From contig CALKWT010000288.1 of the NCBI GenBank assembly GCA_938003885.1, positions 1-9,415 on the forward strand: a DNA stretch of 9,415 nucleotides. The letters are read 5' to 3'. Source of the stretch: an uncultured Balneolaceae bacterium. Its GTDB lineage: Bacteria; Bacteroidota; Rhodothermia; Balneolales; Balneolaceae. The stretch's first letter is position 1. Each line of letters opens with the position of its first letter. Below the pieces are notes generated by a model. That model saw only the letters and a program-made list of their open reading frames with translations. It did no database searches and had not been told where the DNA came from. Positions 1 to 7,431 of this stretch are shown here, in pieces. Made by a program: the position numbers and the translations under genes.

Positions 1-171
1 TCCCCTTCTTCATCGCCATCCTCTTCTTCATCGGCGACCCACGGCAGAACCGGCTCATCCTCCTCGCCATCACCCTCTGCCTCGTCAGCAATCCAGGGAA
101 TCACCGGCTCGTCCCCTTCTTCATCGCCATCCTCTTCTTCATCGGCGACCCACGGCAGAACCGGCTGATCC
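1..171. repeat. 111-bp tandem repeat (37-aa unit) inside the acidic protein gene
   Basis: Bases 1-60 recur at 112-171 with one difference (C56 versus G167), giving a period of 111 bp or 37 codons. Each period splits into two related half-units of 19 and 18 codons; the half between the two near-identical copies (58-111) is diverged. The array continues past the left edge, so the copy number is unknown. The length is a multiple of three, so gain or loss of units keeps the frame. Confidence 0.9.
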
Positions 172-1073
172 GCCTCACCTTCACTCTCTTCCTCCTCCCC
201 AAAGCCGGCAGATTCAGAGGAAGGATGAAACTCTTCAGGGCCATCACTAAATCGGTCCATCAGGGTCTCTGTTTCGATATCGTCCTTCTTATCCTCTGCC
301 TTTACCGATCTCAACGCTTCCTTATCTTCACTACTGGTGACCGGGTCACCCCCGCTCTCCAGGCGATCCAGAAGCCTGATTACGTCATCTGAGGTTAAAT
401 CACTCTCATCCGGCTTATCCAGGACAAGTTGGATAGTTCCGGGTTTCTTGTTCTCAAATACCTGCCGGATCAGTCCGGAGGGCAGCGTTCCTCCTCCCAA
501 TTCAAAAAGAGGGCTCAACAACTCTAACCAATCATTGGAACTGTAGGCATCACTCAGGATCTGGTCCAGTGTTAAAAGGACCTGCTGAGCCTGCTCTTTT
601 TCCAACCGGTCAAGATGTTTTCTATCCAGATAGATGAGCAGCGCCCGGCCCAGATAGTGAGAAGTACCGGCCTTTTCCAGCCGTGCCTTTATCTCAAGAC
701 TTGTCAATTCTGAATCGGTTCCAAACACGAGGTCTGCGATATACTCAGATGGATTGCAATAGGCCATCAAGAGCTTCTTCATCGCCGATTCCGTTATCCT
801 CCGGATCTCTTCTTTGGGCAGGGTCAGGGCTTTTTCAGAACGGCGCAGATAAGATTGCCAGGCTAATTCTACGCCTTCTGAAGCGTGATCTGACCATTTA
901 CTTACAGGCTTTACAAGAGAGTCTTTCAATCGTGCCTCGCCAGCTCGCACAATCAGATCAATCAGCCGTTCTGGAAACCCTGCACGGGCAAGATCCGGCG
1001 GGGTAAAACGATCACTGTTTCTATTCAGTTTGTCTAATAGCCGGGAAGTAAGTTGAGATACAGTAAATTCCAT
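3..1073 (-). CDS. Unrecognised protein with helical N-terminal region and acidic tandem-repeat tail (3' end outside window)
   Basis: Open frame read on the minus strand from ATG at 1073-1071 to the window edge: 357 codons with no stop, so the C-terminus is missing. I do not recognise the family. Residues 1 to about 235 look mostly helical and soluble, with charged amphipathic stretches, no signal peptide and no membrane segment. From about residue 240 the protein becomes low-complexity and strongly acidic (EEEESEGE, DEEEDGDEEG). Residues 302-357 form three 18-19 residue units, each carrying a P-V-[LI]-P-W-[VI]-A-D core inside an Asp/Glu-rich linker. The conserved Trp-Pro core in a disordered acidic tail suggests repeated short binding motifs, which is inference. 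No Shine-Dalgarno is seen upstream. The gene diverges from the ABC ATPase gene across a short spacer. The frame is real because it stays open for 1 kb, with sensible composition and in-frame repeats. Confidence 0.8.
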   Translation of the reverse strand, partial: MEFTVSQLTSRLLDKLNRNSDRFTPPDLARAGFPERLIDLIVRAGEARLKDSLVKPVSKWSDHASEGVELAWQSYLRRSEKALTLPKEEIRRITESAMKKLLMAYCNPSEYIADLVFGTDSELTSLEIKARLEKAGTSHYLGRALLIYLDRKHLDRLEKEQAQQVLLTLDQILSDAYSSNDWLELLSPLFELGGGTLPSGLIRQVFENKKPGTIQLVLDKPDESDLTSDDVIRLLDRLESGGDPVTSSEDKEALRSVKAEDKKDDIETETLMDRFSDGPEEFHPSSESAGFGEEEESEGEADQPVLPWVADEEEDGDEEGDEPVIPWIADEAEGDGEEDEPVLPWVADEEEDGDEEG

Positions 1074-1140
1074 GTTACCTGAACAATGAAGAGATGATAA
1101 TTCAAATGGGTGCCGTCTAAATCGTTCCAATAAGTTAATT

Positions 1141-1174
1141 GATATTGAATATCTTATAAACCGGCATACCGGTT
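1141..1174. promoter_or_regulatory. Two adjacent palindromes in the divergent spacer (possible operator)
   Basis: GATATT-G-AATATC occupies 1141-1153 and AACCGG-cata-CCGGTT occupies 1159-1174; both are perfect. They sit between the divergent starts of the acidic-protein gene (1073) and the ABC ATPase gene (1194 or 1218). The position suits a regulator site controlling one or both genes. No convincing promoter boxes were found beside them, so the role is inferred from position and symmetry only. Confidence 0.35.
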
Positions 1175-1217
1175 AAAATAATCTTTTTTTTTGATGGAGC
1201 TAAAAGTAACTTCTGAT

Positions 1218-1847
1218 ATGATACACCTCACTGTTTCCTCCCTCTATAAAAAATATGGGGCAGTCACGGCCCTTTCGGATCTCTCTTTTCAGGCTACATC
1301 AGATATCATCGGCATTTCGGGTCATAATGGCTCCGGTAAATCCACCCTCTTAAAATGCCTTGCCGGACTTTTGAAACCGACACGCGGTGAGATTCATTGG
1401 AAATTTGACGGGGTGGTGAAAAAAAAAGAGGACCTGCTGCAACATCTCGGCTTCTCAGCACCTTATATCAATTTGTATGAAGAGTTCACGGTAACTGAAA
1501 ACTTGCAATTTATAATTGAGCTCAGAAACCGAAGTAACACACGCAAGATCCCTGAAATCCTGGAGTATTTTGATTGTTTATCTTTTAAGGACTCACTATT
1601 TGGGTCGCTGTCCACGGGTCAGCAGCAGCGTTCACGGTTGGCAGCTGCCACACTTCACGACCCGGAAGTTCTGCTTCTGGATGAACCCGGTTCCAATCTG
1701 GATCAGCAAGGAAGGAATCTGGTAAAAAAGATATCTGAGTTGTACCGCGGCCGCCCTCAGGGAATGCTCATTATTGCATCAAATCAGAAAGAGGAACTAG
1801 ACCTCTGCAACCAAATTATTGATTTAAATAGACTTCAAGAATCATGA
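1218..1847 (+). CDS. ABC transporter ATP-binding protein, CcmA-like
   Basis: A 209-residue nucleotide-binding subunit of an ABC transporter, probably acting at the inner membrane with a separate permease. Visible motifs: Walker A GHNGSGKST at 35-43, signature LSTGQ at 131-135 (a variant of LSGGQ), Walker B VLLLDEP at 151-157, and D-loop SNLD at 159-162. The H-loop His is replaced by Asn189 in IIASNQ. The Q-loop Gln is also absent: the segment LGFSAPYINLYEEFTVTENL has Pro near residue 82. Length and layout resemble the heme-exporter ATPase CcmA, but no ccmB or other permease gene is nearby, so the substrate is unknown. The frame is open from TTG at 1191 and ATG at 1194. I prefer ATG at 1218 because the domain normally starts at this I-x-L-x-V segment; 1194 is a real alternative and neither has a clear ribosome binding site. 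The stop overlaps the next start (ATGA). Confidence 0.9.
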   Translation: MIHLTVSSLYKKYGAVTALSDLSFQATSDIIGISGHNGSGKSTLLKCLAGLLKPTRGEIHWKFDGVVKKKEDLLQHLGFSAPYINLYEEFTVTENLQFIIELRNRSNTRKIPEILEYFDCLSFKDSLFGSLSTGQQQRSRLAAATLHDPEVLLLDEPGSNLDQQGRNLVKKISELYRGRPQGMLIIASNQKEELDLCNQIIDLNRLQES

Positions 1848-2947
1848 TCTACTCTTCAGAAGATAAAAAACTTGCCATACAGCTGCTGGAACATAGTGTA
1901 GAGATCCAGGAGAATGAAAATATCATGCTACAGCTGATCGGTTTTAACGGGATCGGACTATTGCGTGCACTTACAGAAGAGGTCCGGGAACGAAAGGCAC
2001 ATCCTTACCTGAAAATTGAGGATCCGGAAATCAATCGTATGCTTCTTGAGTCAGGAGACGAAGCGTTCTGGGAGAAGCAGGCCCGGCTGGATCAGCTCCC
2101 TCTTATGAAGCATATGGACGCATTTATTGGGATTCGCGGCGCAGAAAACATCTATGAGAACTCTAAGGTTACCCGCGAGGAAAATCTAGCATATTCTCAG
2201 AAGTTTCTCAACCCTGTGCATTTTGAAGAGAGGGTCAATCATACGAAATGGGCAGTTCTGCGCTACCCATCCGCTGCCTTTGCGATGAATGCAAGAATGC
2301 CTACAGAGAGATTTCGCCAGTTCTACTACGATGCGTGCCTCCTGGATTATAATCGCCTGAAGGAGGCGATGATACCGCTTGAAGATCTTCTGCGTAAAAC
2401 GGATATGATCAGGCTGAAGGGGGAGGGTACGGATATCACTTTCTCAGTAAAAGATCAGAACTGGATCCCCTGTTACGGAAAGCGAAATATTCCGGATGGA
2501 GAGCTATTCTCCTCTCCCATCCTGGATTCTGTAAACGGACATATTACCTACGTCCCGTCAGTCTATCAGGGAAAGCCGTTCGAATTTGTAAAATTGGAGG
2601 TAAAAAACGGCACGGTCACAGATTTTAACTCCTCAGACAATGCTGCATTAGAAGAGATTCTGAGTACAGACGAAGGGGCCAGAAGATTCGGGGAGTTTAG
2701 CTTCGGGCTGAATCCGGTCATTGAACAGCCGATGTATGACATTCTATTTGATGAGAAGATCTATGGCTCCAACCATTTAACTTTAGGTAAAGATTATGAT
2801 ATCGCTCCAAACGGCAACCAGAGCTCGATCCACTGGGATCTGATTTGTATCGGCCCGGATGTATTTTTTGACGGGGAGCTGATACGCAAAGGTCGTTATT
2901 TTGTAAAGGATGAACTGAAAGGGTTAAACCCGGACCGGCTGAGTTAA
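1844..2947 (+). CDS. Aminopeptidase, M29 (thermophilic metalloaminopeptidase) family
   Basis: A 367-residue metal-dependent aminopeptidase that removes N-terminal residues from peptides; no signal peptide, so cytoplasmic. Members of the M29 family (AmpS, AmpT, aminopeptidase II) bind a two-metal centre through two Glu, two His and one Asp. Candidates here are Glu220 (PDGELFSSP), Glu284 (RRFGEFSFGLNP), His311 (YGSNHLTLGKDY), His330 and Asp332 (IHWDLI). Tyr318, seven residues after His311, matches the conserved catalytic Tyr. The length is slightly short for the family (about 370-415), with the shortening mainly in the N-terminal half. The start ATG overlaps the ABC ATPase stop by four bases, which indicates translational coupling in one operon. 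No Shine-Dalgarno is visible. Whether the neighbouring transporter imports peptides is not shown by the sequence. Confidence 0.9.
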   Translation: MIYSSEDKKLAIQLLEHSVEIQENENIMLQLIGFNGIGLLRALTEEVRERKAHPYLKIEDPEINRMLLESGDEAFWEKQARLDQLPLMKHMDAFIGIRGAENIYENSKVTREENLAYSQKFLNPVHFEERVNHTKWAVLRYPSAAFAMNARMPTERFRQFYYDACLLDYNRLKEAMIPLEDLLRKTDMIRLKGEGTDITFSVKDQNWIPCYGKRNIPDGELFSSPILDSVNGHITYVPSVYQGKPFEFVKLEVKNGTVTDFNSSDNAALEEILSTDEGARRFGEFSFGLNPVIEQPMYDILFDEKIYGSNHLTLGKDYDIAPNGNQSSIHWDLICIGPDVFFDGELIRKGRYFVKDELKGLNPDRLS

Positions 2948-2964
2948 TCTTCTGACTGCAGGTT

Positions 2965-4470
2965 ATGCGACTTCACAAAAAGAAAAGGCTCAGAGCTCTC
3001 GAAGACCGCACCCCATCTGAAAGGCTGGAATCTGAAGAGTCTCTCAATACGCGGATCGGCCGCGAAATCCGGGATCGGCTGCGTAAACATCCTGAAGAGA
3101 GCGGAGTCCATCTCCTGCAGAAAGCTCACGATGCATTCGCATCCAGAGTCCTGCTCGCCCGGACAGCTGAAAAAACACTCGATATCCAGTACTACATCTG
3201 GAAGAAAGATTTGACAGGGATGCTGATGTTTAAAGCCGTGCTTGATGCGGCGGACCGCGGTGTCCGTGTCCGTCTGTTGCTGGATGATAACGGTATTCAT
3301 GGACTCGACAGCGAACTGTCTGCCCTGGATCAGCACCCCCATATTGAAGTTCGGCTCTTCAATCCCTTTTTTCTGCGAAGAGCCAAATGGACAGGCTTTC
3401 TCACCAATTTCAAGAAGCTGAATCGGCGGATGCACAATAAGGCCTTTTTGGCGGATAATCAGGCAGCCATTGTAGGCGGGCGCAATATTGGCAATGAATA
3501 TTTCGGAGCTGGCACAGGAGCGCTGTTCTCTGATCTGGATGTATTGGTAATTGGCCGGGTTATCTCCGACATATCCCGAAATTTTGATATCTACTGGAAC
3601 AGTGAGCTTTCAGTACCGATCCGCCACGTTGTACAGTATAAGAACAGCAGTATGTTAAAAAATACGCTGAAGAGAATCAGTCATCTCCCCCCCGATCCTG
3701 AAACTGAAGAGTATATCCAATTGATACAAGAGGCCAGTTTTATTCAGGATCTTTTCAGCGAAAAGCTGAATATGAGGTGGGCCCCGGTTCAACTTGTCAG
3801 CGACGATCCTTCAAAAATTCTGGATAAATCGAAGCCCGGCCAACTTCTGAAGAATCAAATTCAACGAATAATCGGTGAACCCAAACGAGATGTACTCCTC
3901 GTCTCCCCCTACTTTGTGCCTACTAAAGCGGGTGTGAAACTGTTCAGAAGCATGGTAAAGGAAGGCGTAAGGGTACGGATTTTAACCAACTCCCTGAATG
4001 CCACAGATGTCAAAGTAGTTCACGCTGGTTATGAAAAACGGCGAAAACAACTGCTGAAGAGTGGCGTGAAATTGTATGAGATGAAGCGGATCGTCGATTC
4101 CAGCAAGTCGAAAGAACAGGCAGGCCCTTTCGGCTCCTCAGGATCCAGCCTGCATGCAAAAACGTTTTCAGTGGATGGCAAGCGGATATTTGTAGGTTCT
4201 CTCAATTTTGATCCCCGATCTATCAACTTAAATACCGAAATGGGTGTAGTGATTGAAAGTCCCGAAATCGCAAAAGAGATTCAGACTATTTTTGATCTTC
4301 GGGTACTTGAAAACTCTTATGAAGTACTCCTTAAGAAAAACGGAGGGCTTCGGTGGATTGAGAAAACCGAGAACGGCGACATTGTATATAACCGGGAACC
4401 AAAAACCGGATGGATCCAACTTCGGATGATCCGGTTCTTGTCCCGTCTTCCTATTGAGTGGTTGCTTTAA
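2965..4470 (+). CDS. Phospholipase D family protein / cardiolipin synthase, ClsC-like
   Basis: A 501-residue enzyme of the phospholipase D superfamily with two HKD motifs: His157, Lys159, Asp164 (HNKAFLAD, then GGRNIGNEY) and His397, Lys399, Asp404 (HAKTFSVD, then GSLNFDPRS). In the family the two motifs form one active site through a phosphohistidine intermediate. The N-terminal domain segment TLDIQYYIWKKDLTG and the C-terminal ending RFLSRLPIEWLL resemble E. coli ClsC (YmdC), which makes cardiolipin by phosphatidyl transfer. I therefore infer phosphatidyltransferase activity at the membrane, although general phospholipase D activity is possible. The N-terminus is basic (MRLHKKKRLR) with no signal peptide or clear membrane helix. 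It lies 17 bases after the aminopeptidase stop and is probably the last main gene of the operon. Confidence 0.92.
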   Translation: MRLHKKKRLRALEDRTPSERLESEESLNTRIGREIRDRLRKHPEESGVHLLQKAHDAFASRVLLARTAEKTLDIQYYIWKKDLTGMLMFKAVLDAADRGVRVRLLLDDNGIHGLDSELSALDQHPHIEVRLFNPFFLRRAKWTGFLTNFKKLNRRMHNKAFLADNQAAIVGGRNIGNEYFGAGTGALFSDLDVLVIGRVISDISRNFDIYWNSELSVPIRHVVQYKNSSMLKNTLKRISHLPPDPETEEYIQLIQEASFIQDLFSEKLNMRWAPVQLVSDDPSKILDKSKPGQLLKNQIQRIIGEPKRDVLLVSPYFVPTKAGVKLFRSMVKEGVRVRILTNSLNATDVKVVHAGYEKRRKQLLKSGVKLYEMKRIVDSSKSKEQAGPFGSSGSSLHAKTFSVDGKRIFVGSLNFDPRSINLNTEMGVVIESPEIAKEIQTIFDLRVLENSYEVLLKKNGGLRWIEKTENGDIVYNREPKTGWIQLRMIRFLSRLPIEWLL

Positions 4471-4479
4471 CAGGGTGTT

Positions 4480-4608
4480 ATGAAGATTTCCCGGCTGAAA
4501 CGACGGTTGTGTAAGCAGACCGCATTTCAGCGCCACACTTCATCGGCACTTCTTCATATCGTGTGGCTGACGATTGCGGGGCAGCAATCTATTGACTGTC
4601 TGATTTAA
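4480..4608 (+). CDS. Possible 42-aa small ORF after the phospholipase gene
   Basis: An ATG at 4480, nine bases after the phospholipase stop and preceded by CAGGGTG (a partial Shine-Dalgarno), opens a 42-codon frame starting MKISRLKRRL and containing a short apolar stretch LLHIVWLTIAG. Its TAA overlaps the end of the convergent clpB gene. The basic start plus apolar centre is compatible with a small membrane-associated peptide. However, the frame also contains two inverted repeats (4532-4567, 4572-4589), and nothing proves translation. It could equally be untranslated DNA between convergent genes. Confidence 0.2.
   Translation: MKISRLKRRLCKQTAFQRHTSSALLHIVWLTIAGQQSIDCLI
4532..4589. repeat. 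Two inverted repeats between the convergent phospholipase and clpB genes
   Basis: GCCACAC at 4532-4538 pairs with GTGTGGC at 4561-4567 (22-base loop). GATTGC at 4572-4577 pairs with GCAATC at 4584-4589 (6-base loop). They lie where a two-way terminator would be expected between convergent genes, but neither is followed by a T-run on either strand. A terminator role is weakly supported. Confidence 0.35.
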
Positions 4609-7241
4609 TTAGCCCACGCATCTGCATCGCTATATATCTTTGCAAACTCCAGACGGTCTCCGGAAGAAGCAATCGTGGCTTCAAACTCCGATATCTCTGC
4701 GGGATCGTCCCGCCGAATCAGGTGTCTGGCAAGCTGATTCACAATCTGAGTCTGAATAAGCCGTTTCAAGGGACGGGCGCCAAAAACAGGGTCATAACCC
4801 CGGGCAGCAAGCCAATCTTTCACTGGCTCCGGCACCGTCAGTTTCACATTATTTTTAGCAAGCAGTTCATCAACCCGCTTGAGCTGAATATCCACTATCA
4901 GACGAATATGACGCTGATCCAGCGGATGGAAAACAACGACATCATCAATTCTGTTGAGGAATTCTGGACGGATGGTTTTTCTCAAGAGATCAAAAAGTTT
5001 GGTCTGTAACTTCCTGTATGCCTCCTCATCCAGTTCACCCCGGTTTTTTTCGATCTCTTCGGAGATAAGATGCGAACCGATGTTACTTGTCATAATAATA
5101 ATTGTATTGGTGAAATCCACCGTCACTCCCTTGTTATCTGTCAGACGCCCGTCGTCGAGTACCTGCAGCAAAATATTGTAGGTATCCGGGTGTGCTTTTT
5201 CGATTTCATCCAGTAAGACAACTGAATAGGGGCTTCGGCGAACCGCTTCGGTCAGCTGGCCCCCCTCATCATACCCGACATATCCCGGAGGCGATCCAAT
5301 GAGTCTGCTTACACTGTGCTTCTCCATATATTCGCTCATATCGATTCGAATCATGGCATCCTCATCATTGAATAGAAAATCAGCAAGGGACCTTGCCAGT
5401 TCTGTTTTTCCAACACCGGTAGAGCCCAGGAACATAAAAGATCCTATCGGCCGATCTTCATCCTGCAAACCCGCCCGTGCACGTCTTACGGCATCCGAGA
5501 CAGCCTCGATAGCCGGAGCCTGGCCAATCACCCGTTTGTGAAGTTCCTGTTCCAGCATCAGGAGTTTTTGACGTTCACTGGAGAGCATTTTTGTCACCGG
5601 GACACCTGTCCATCTGGATACGATATCCGCAATCTCTTCTGCTTCAACCTCTTCCTTGAGCAGTGATCTGCCTTTTTGGATCTCAGCGAGCTCCTCTTTG
5701 GTATCCTTCAAGTCTTTCTCCAGCTGTGCAATGGTACCGTACCTAAGCTCAGCAACCTTATCATAGCGTCCCTCCCGTTCAGCGCGGTCAGCCTCCATTC
5801 TGGCAGTTTCAATTGCCTGTTTCATCTCCCTTGTTTTCTGAATGAGTCCTTTTTCAAGATCCCATTGCGCCCTCATAGATTTTCTGCGCTCTTCAAGATC
5901 TGCCAGCTCTTTTTCGTTGGTGGCCAACTTGCTATCATCTTGCTCCCGCTTCAACGCCTCTCTCTCGATTTCCAGCTGACGGATCTGACGTTCAATACTG
6001 TCCAGTTCCTCTGGCATGGAATCAATTTCCAGGCGTAGTCTTGAGGCCGCTTCGTCTATCAGGTCAATCGCTTTGTCCGGCAGAAACCGGTCGGATATGT
6101 ACCGGTGGGATAGTTCAGCGGCAGCAACAATGGCTGCATCCGTAATCCTGACACCATGATGGACTTCATAGCGCTCCTGCAGGCCCCGCAAAATAGAGAC
6201 GGTATCCTCAACAGAAGGCTCACCGACATAAACGGTTTGCAGACGTCGCTCAAGCGCTTTGTCCTTCTCTATATATTTTCTGTATTCGGTGAGTGTAGTT
6301 GCACCAATCGCATTCAGTTCTCCTCTTGCGAGCGAGGGCTTCAGAATATTGGCGGCATCCATGGACCCTTCTGCTGCACCGACCCCGACGAGGGTATGTA
6401 TCTCGTCAATAAAGAGAATCAATTCTCCATCAGATTCCATCACCTCTTTGATCACTGCTTTCAGGCGCTCTTCAAACTCACCACGGAACTTGGTACCCGC
6501 AACAAGTGCACCCATATCCAGGGCAACGACCTGTTTGGTTTTCAAGCCTTCTGGCACGTCCCCGCGCACAATCCTCAGGGCGAGTCCTTCGGCGATTGCG
6601 GTTTTACCCACTCCCGGTTCACCTATTAAAACCGGGTTATTTTTGGTCCTCCTGGAGAGAATCTGCATAACCCGCCGAATTTCCTGATCTCTTCCGATAA
6701 CCGGGTCCAGCTTATTTCTTTCCGCCAGTTCATTCAGGTTGCGGGCATATTTCTTCAATGCCTGATAGCGGCTCTCCGCATTCGGATCATCCGCCTTCTG
6801 GGATCCGCGAACATCCTTAAGTGCATCCAGCACCAGGTTCTTCGTAACCCCTTGTGATTTTAAGAGTCGTCCAGCCTCTGATGTCCCTTCCAGCATAGCA
6901 AGCAGAATATGTTCCGAACTGATATATTCATCATTCAGAGCATCTGCTTCCTTCTGGGAACGGTCGAAGAGTTCGTTGGAAGGACCGGAGAGATACTGGC
7001 CGCTCACAGAAGCTCCTTTGACCACCGGGAAACGACTGATCTCTTTCCTGATCTCCTCCTGAAGCACCGGTATAGAGGCGCCTATCTTTTGTAAAATGCC
7101 AACCGTGACATTTTCTGAATCGGTAAGAAGTGCCAGCAGAATGTGGGCGGGTTCAACAGCCTGATTGTTCTCATTCTGAGCAAGGTCAATCGCCGCCTGC
7201 ACAGCTTCTCTGGCTTTTATCGTAAATTTATTGAAATTCAT
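4605..7241 (-). CDS. clpB: ATP-dependent chaperone ClpB (protein disaggregase)
   Basis: A full-length 878-residue hexameric AAA+ disaggregase that, in known systems, threads aggregated proteins through its pore with DnaK/DnaJ help in the cytoplasm. The Clp N-domain spans about 1-145. AAA-1 has Walker A GEPGVGKT (207-214), Walker B with Asp279-Glu280, and pore loop GTKFRGEFEER (249-259) with Phe252 in place of the common Tyr. The long charged coiled-coil middle domain at about 405-525 separates ClpB from ClpA/ClpC. AAA-2 has Walker A GSTGVGKT (606-613), pore loop GYVGY (653-657), Walker B with Asp678-Glu679, Asn720 (sensor 1), Arg764 (FLNR) and Arg823 (GARPLKR, sensor 2). No ClpP-binding loop is evident. 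The C-terminal tail is about 20 residues longer than in E. coli ClpB (857 aa). The start MNFNKFT matches the usual family start. The leader is unusually structured (see 7286-7464). No CIRCE element is visible. Confidence 0.98.
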   Translation of the reverse strand: MNFNKFTIKAREAVQAAIDLAQNENNQAVEPAHILLALLTDSENVTVGILQKIGASIPVLQEEIRKEISRFPVVKGASVSGQYLSGPSNELFDRSQKEADALNDEYISSEHILLAMLEGTSEAGRLLKSQGVTKNLVLDALKDVRGSQKADDPNAESRYQALKKYARNLNELAERNKLDPVIGRDQEIRRVMQILSRRTKNNPVLIGEPGVGKTAIAEGLALRIVRGDVPEGLKTKQVVALDMGALVAGTKFRGEFEERLKAVIKEVMESDGELILFIDEIHTLVGVGAAEGSMDAANILKPSLARGELNAIGATTLTEYRKYIEKDKALERRLQTVYVGEPSVEDTVSILRGLQERYEVHHGVRITDAAIVAAAELSHRYISDRFLPDKAIDLIDEAASRLRLEIDSMPEELDSIERQIRQLEIEREALKREQDDSKLATNEKELADLEERRKSMRAQWDLEKGLIQKTREMKQAIETARMEADRAEREGRYDKVAELRYGTIAQLEKDLKDTKEELAEIQKGRSLLKEEVEAEEIADIVSRWTGVPVTKMLSSERQKLLMLEQELHKRVIGQAPAIEAVSDAVRRARAGLQDEDRPIGSFMFLGSTGVGKTELARSLADFLFNDEDAMIRIDMSEYMEKHSVSRLIGSPPGYVGYDEGGQLTEAVRRSPYSVVLLDEIEKAHPDTYNILLQVLDDGRLTDNKGVTVDFTNTIIIMTSNIGSHLISEEIEKNRGELDEEAYRKLQTKLFDLLRKTIRPEFLNRIDDVVVFHPLDQRHIRLIVDIQLKRVDELLAKNNVKLTVPEPVKDWLAARGYDPVFGARPLKRLIQTQIVNQLARHLIRRDDPAEISEFEATIASSGDRLEFAKIYSDADAWAN

Positions 7242-7285
7242 AATGGCCTATTTTCTTTTTCATTTTACTATTATTAAAGCCAAAA

Positions 7286-7390
7286 TCATTCCAGTGATTT
7301 ACTTTCTGCCGGAATTGCAGTCTGACGGGCAGGAGACTGCATAATAACAGAAGTAACCCCGGAAGCTGACAGAACGTTCACTTTTAGCAT
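7286..7390 (-). CDS. Candidate 34-aa upstream ORF in the clpB leader
   Basis: Minus-strand frame from ATG at 7390-7388 to TGA at 7288-7286, beginning MLKVNVLSASGVTSVIMQSP. It stops 44 bases before the clpB start and is not in frame with it. Unlike the larger genes here, it has a good Shine-Dalgarno-like GAGGGTGG (7404-7397) six bases before the ATG. The SD and ATG both lie in the loop of an 8-bp hairpin, and a second 8-bp hairpin lies within the coding part. It may be a leader peptide linked to control of clpB, or a small protein in its own right. No known family is recognised. Translation is inferred from the SD and position only. Confidence 0.35.
   Translation of the reverse strand: MLKVNVLSASGVTSVIMQSPARQTAIPAESKSLE
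7316..7341 (-). promoter_or_regulatory. Hairpin 2 of the clpB leader
   Basis: Perfect 8-bp arms TGCAGTCT (7316-7323) and AGACTGCA (7334-7341) enclose a 10-base loop. It lies inside the candidate leader ORF, about 75 bases before the clpB start. No T-run follows on either strand, so it is not a standard terminator. A role in RNA stability or translation control is inferred. Confidence 0.4.
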
Positions 7391-7412
7391 GAAAAACCAC
7401 CCTCTCTGTCAG
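7366..7412 (-). promoter_or_regulatory. Hairpin 1 of the clpB leader, enclosing SD and start of the upstream ORF
   Basis: Perfect 8-bp arms CTGACAGA and TCTGTCAG (7366-7373 and 7405-7412) with a 31-base loop. In the minus-strand RNA the loop holds GAGGGUGG and the AUG of the 34-codon ORF. The arms are also two copies of the TGACAG/CTGTCA hexamer repeated across this region, so the DNA may alternatively be a protein-binding site. Confidence 0.4.
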
Positions 7413-7431
7413 GAATAAGGCCGTTATTTGA

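Noticed and set aside
1..171. CRISPR array or mobile repeat at the left edge
   Set aside because: The repeats are contiguous, in frame and coding, without unique spacers of regular size.
337..1006. Plus-strand frames of 69 and 107 codons near the left edge
   Set aside because: They are opposite the long open minus-strand frame of the acidic protein, which has continuous coding character and in-frame repeats.
1159..1192. CCGG hairpin followed by nine T residues read as a terminator
   Set aside because: The T-run starts nine bases after a 6-bp stem, and no plus-strand gene precedes it in the window; an operator role is more likely.
2944..3435. 163-codon minus-strand frame opposite the phospholipase gene
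   Set aside because: Lies wholly antisense to a well-supported enzyme domain including HKD motif 1, with no domain or ribosome binding site of its own.
4722..7094. Several plus-strand frames of 61-157 codons opposite clpB
   Set aside because: All are antisense to intact ClpB motifs, overlap one another and have implausible composition; they arise from clpB codon bias.
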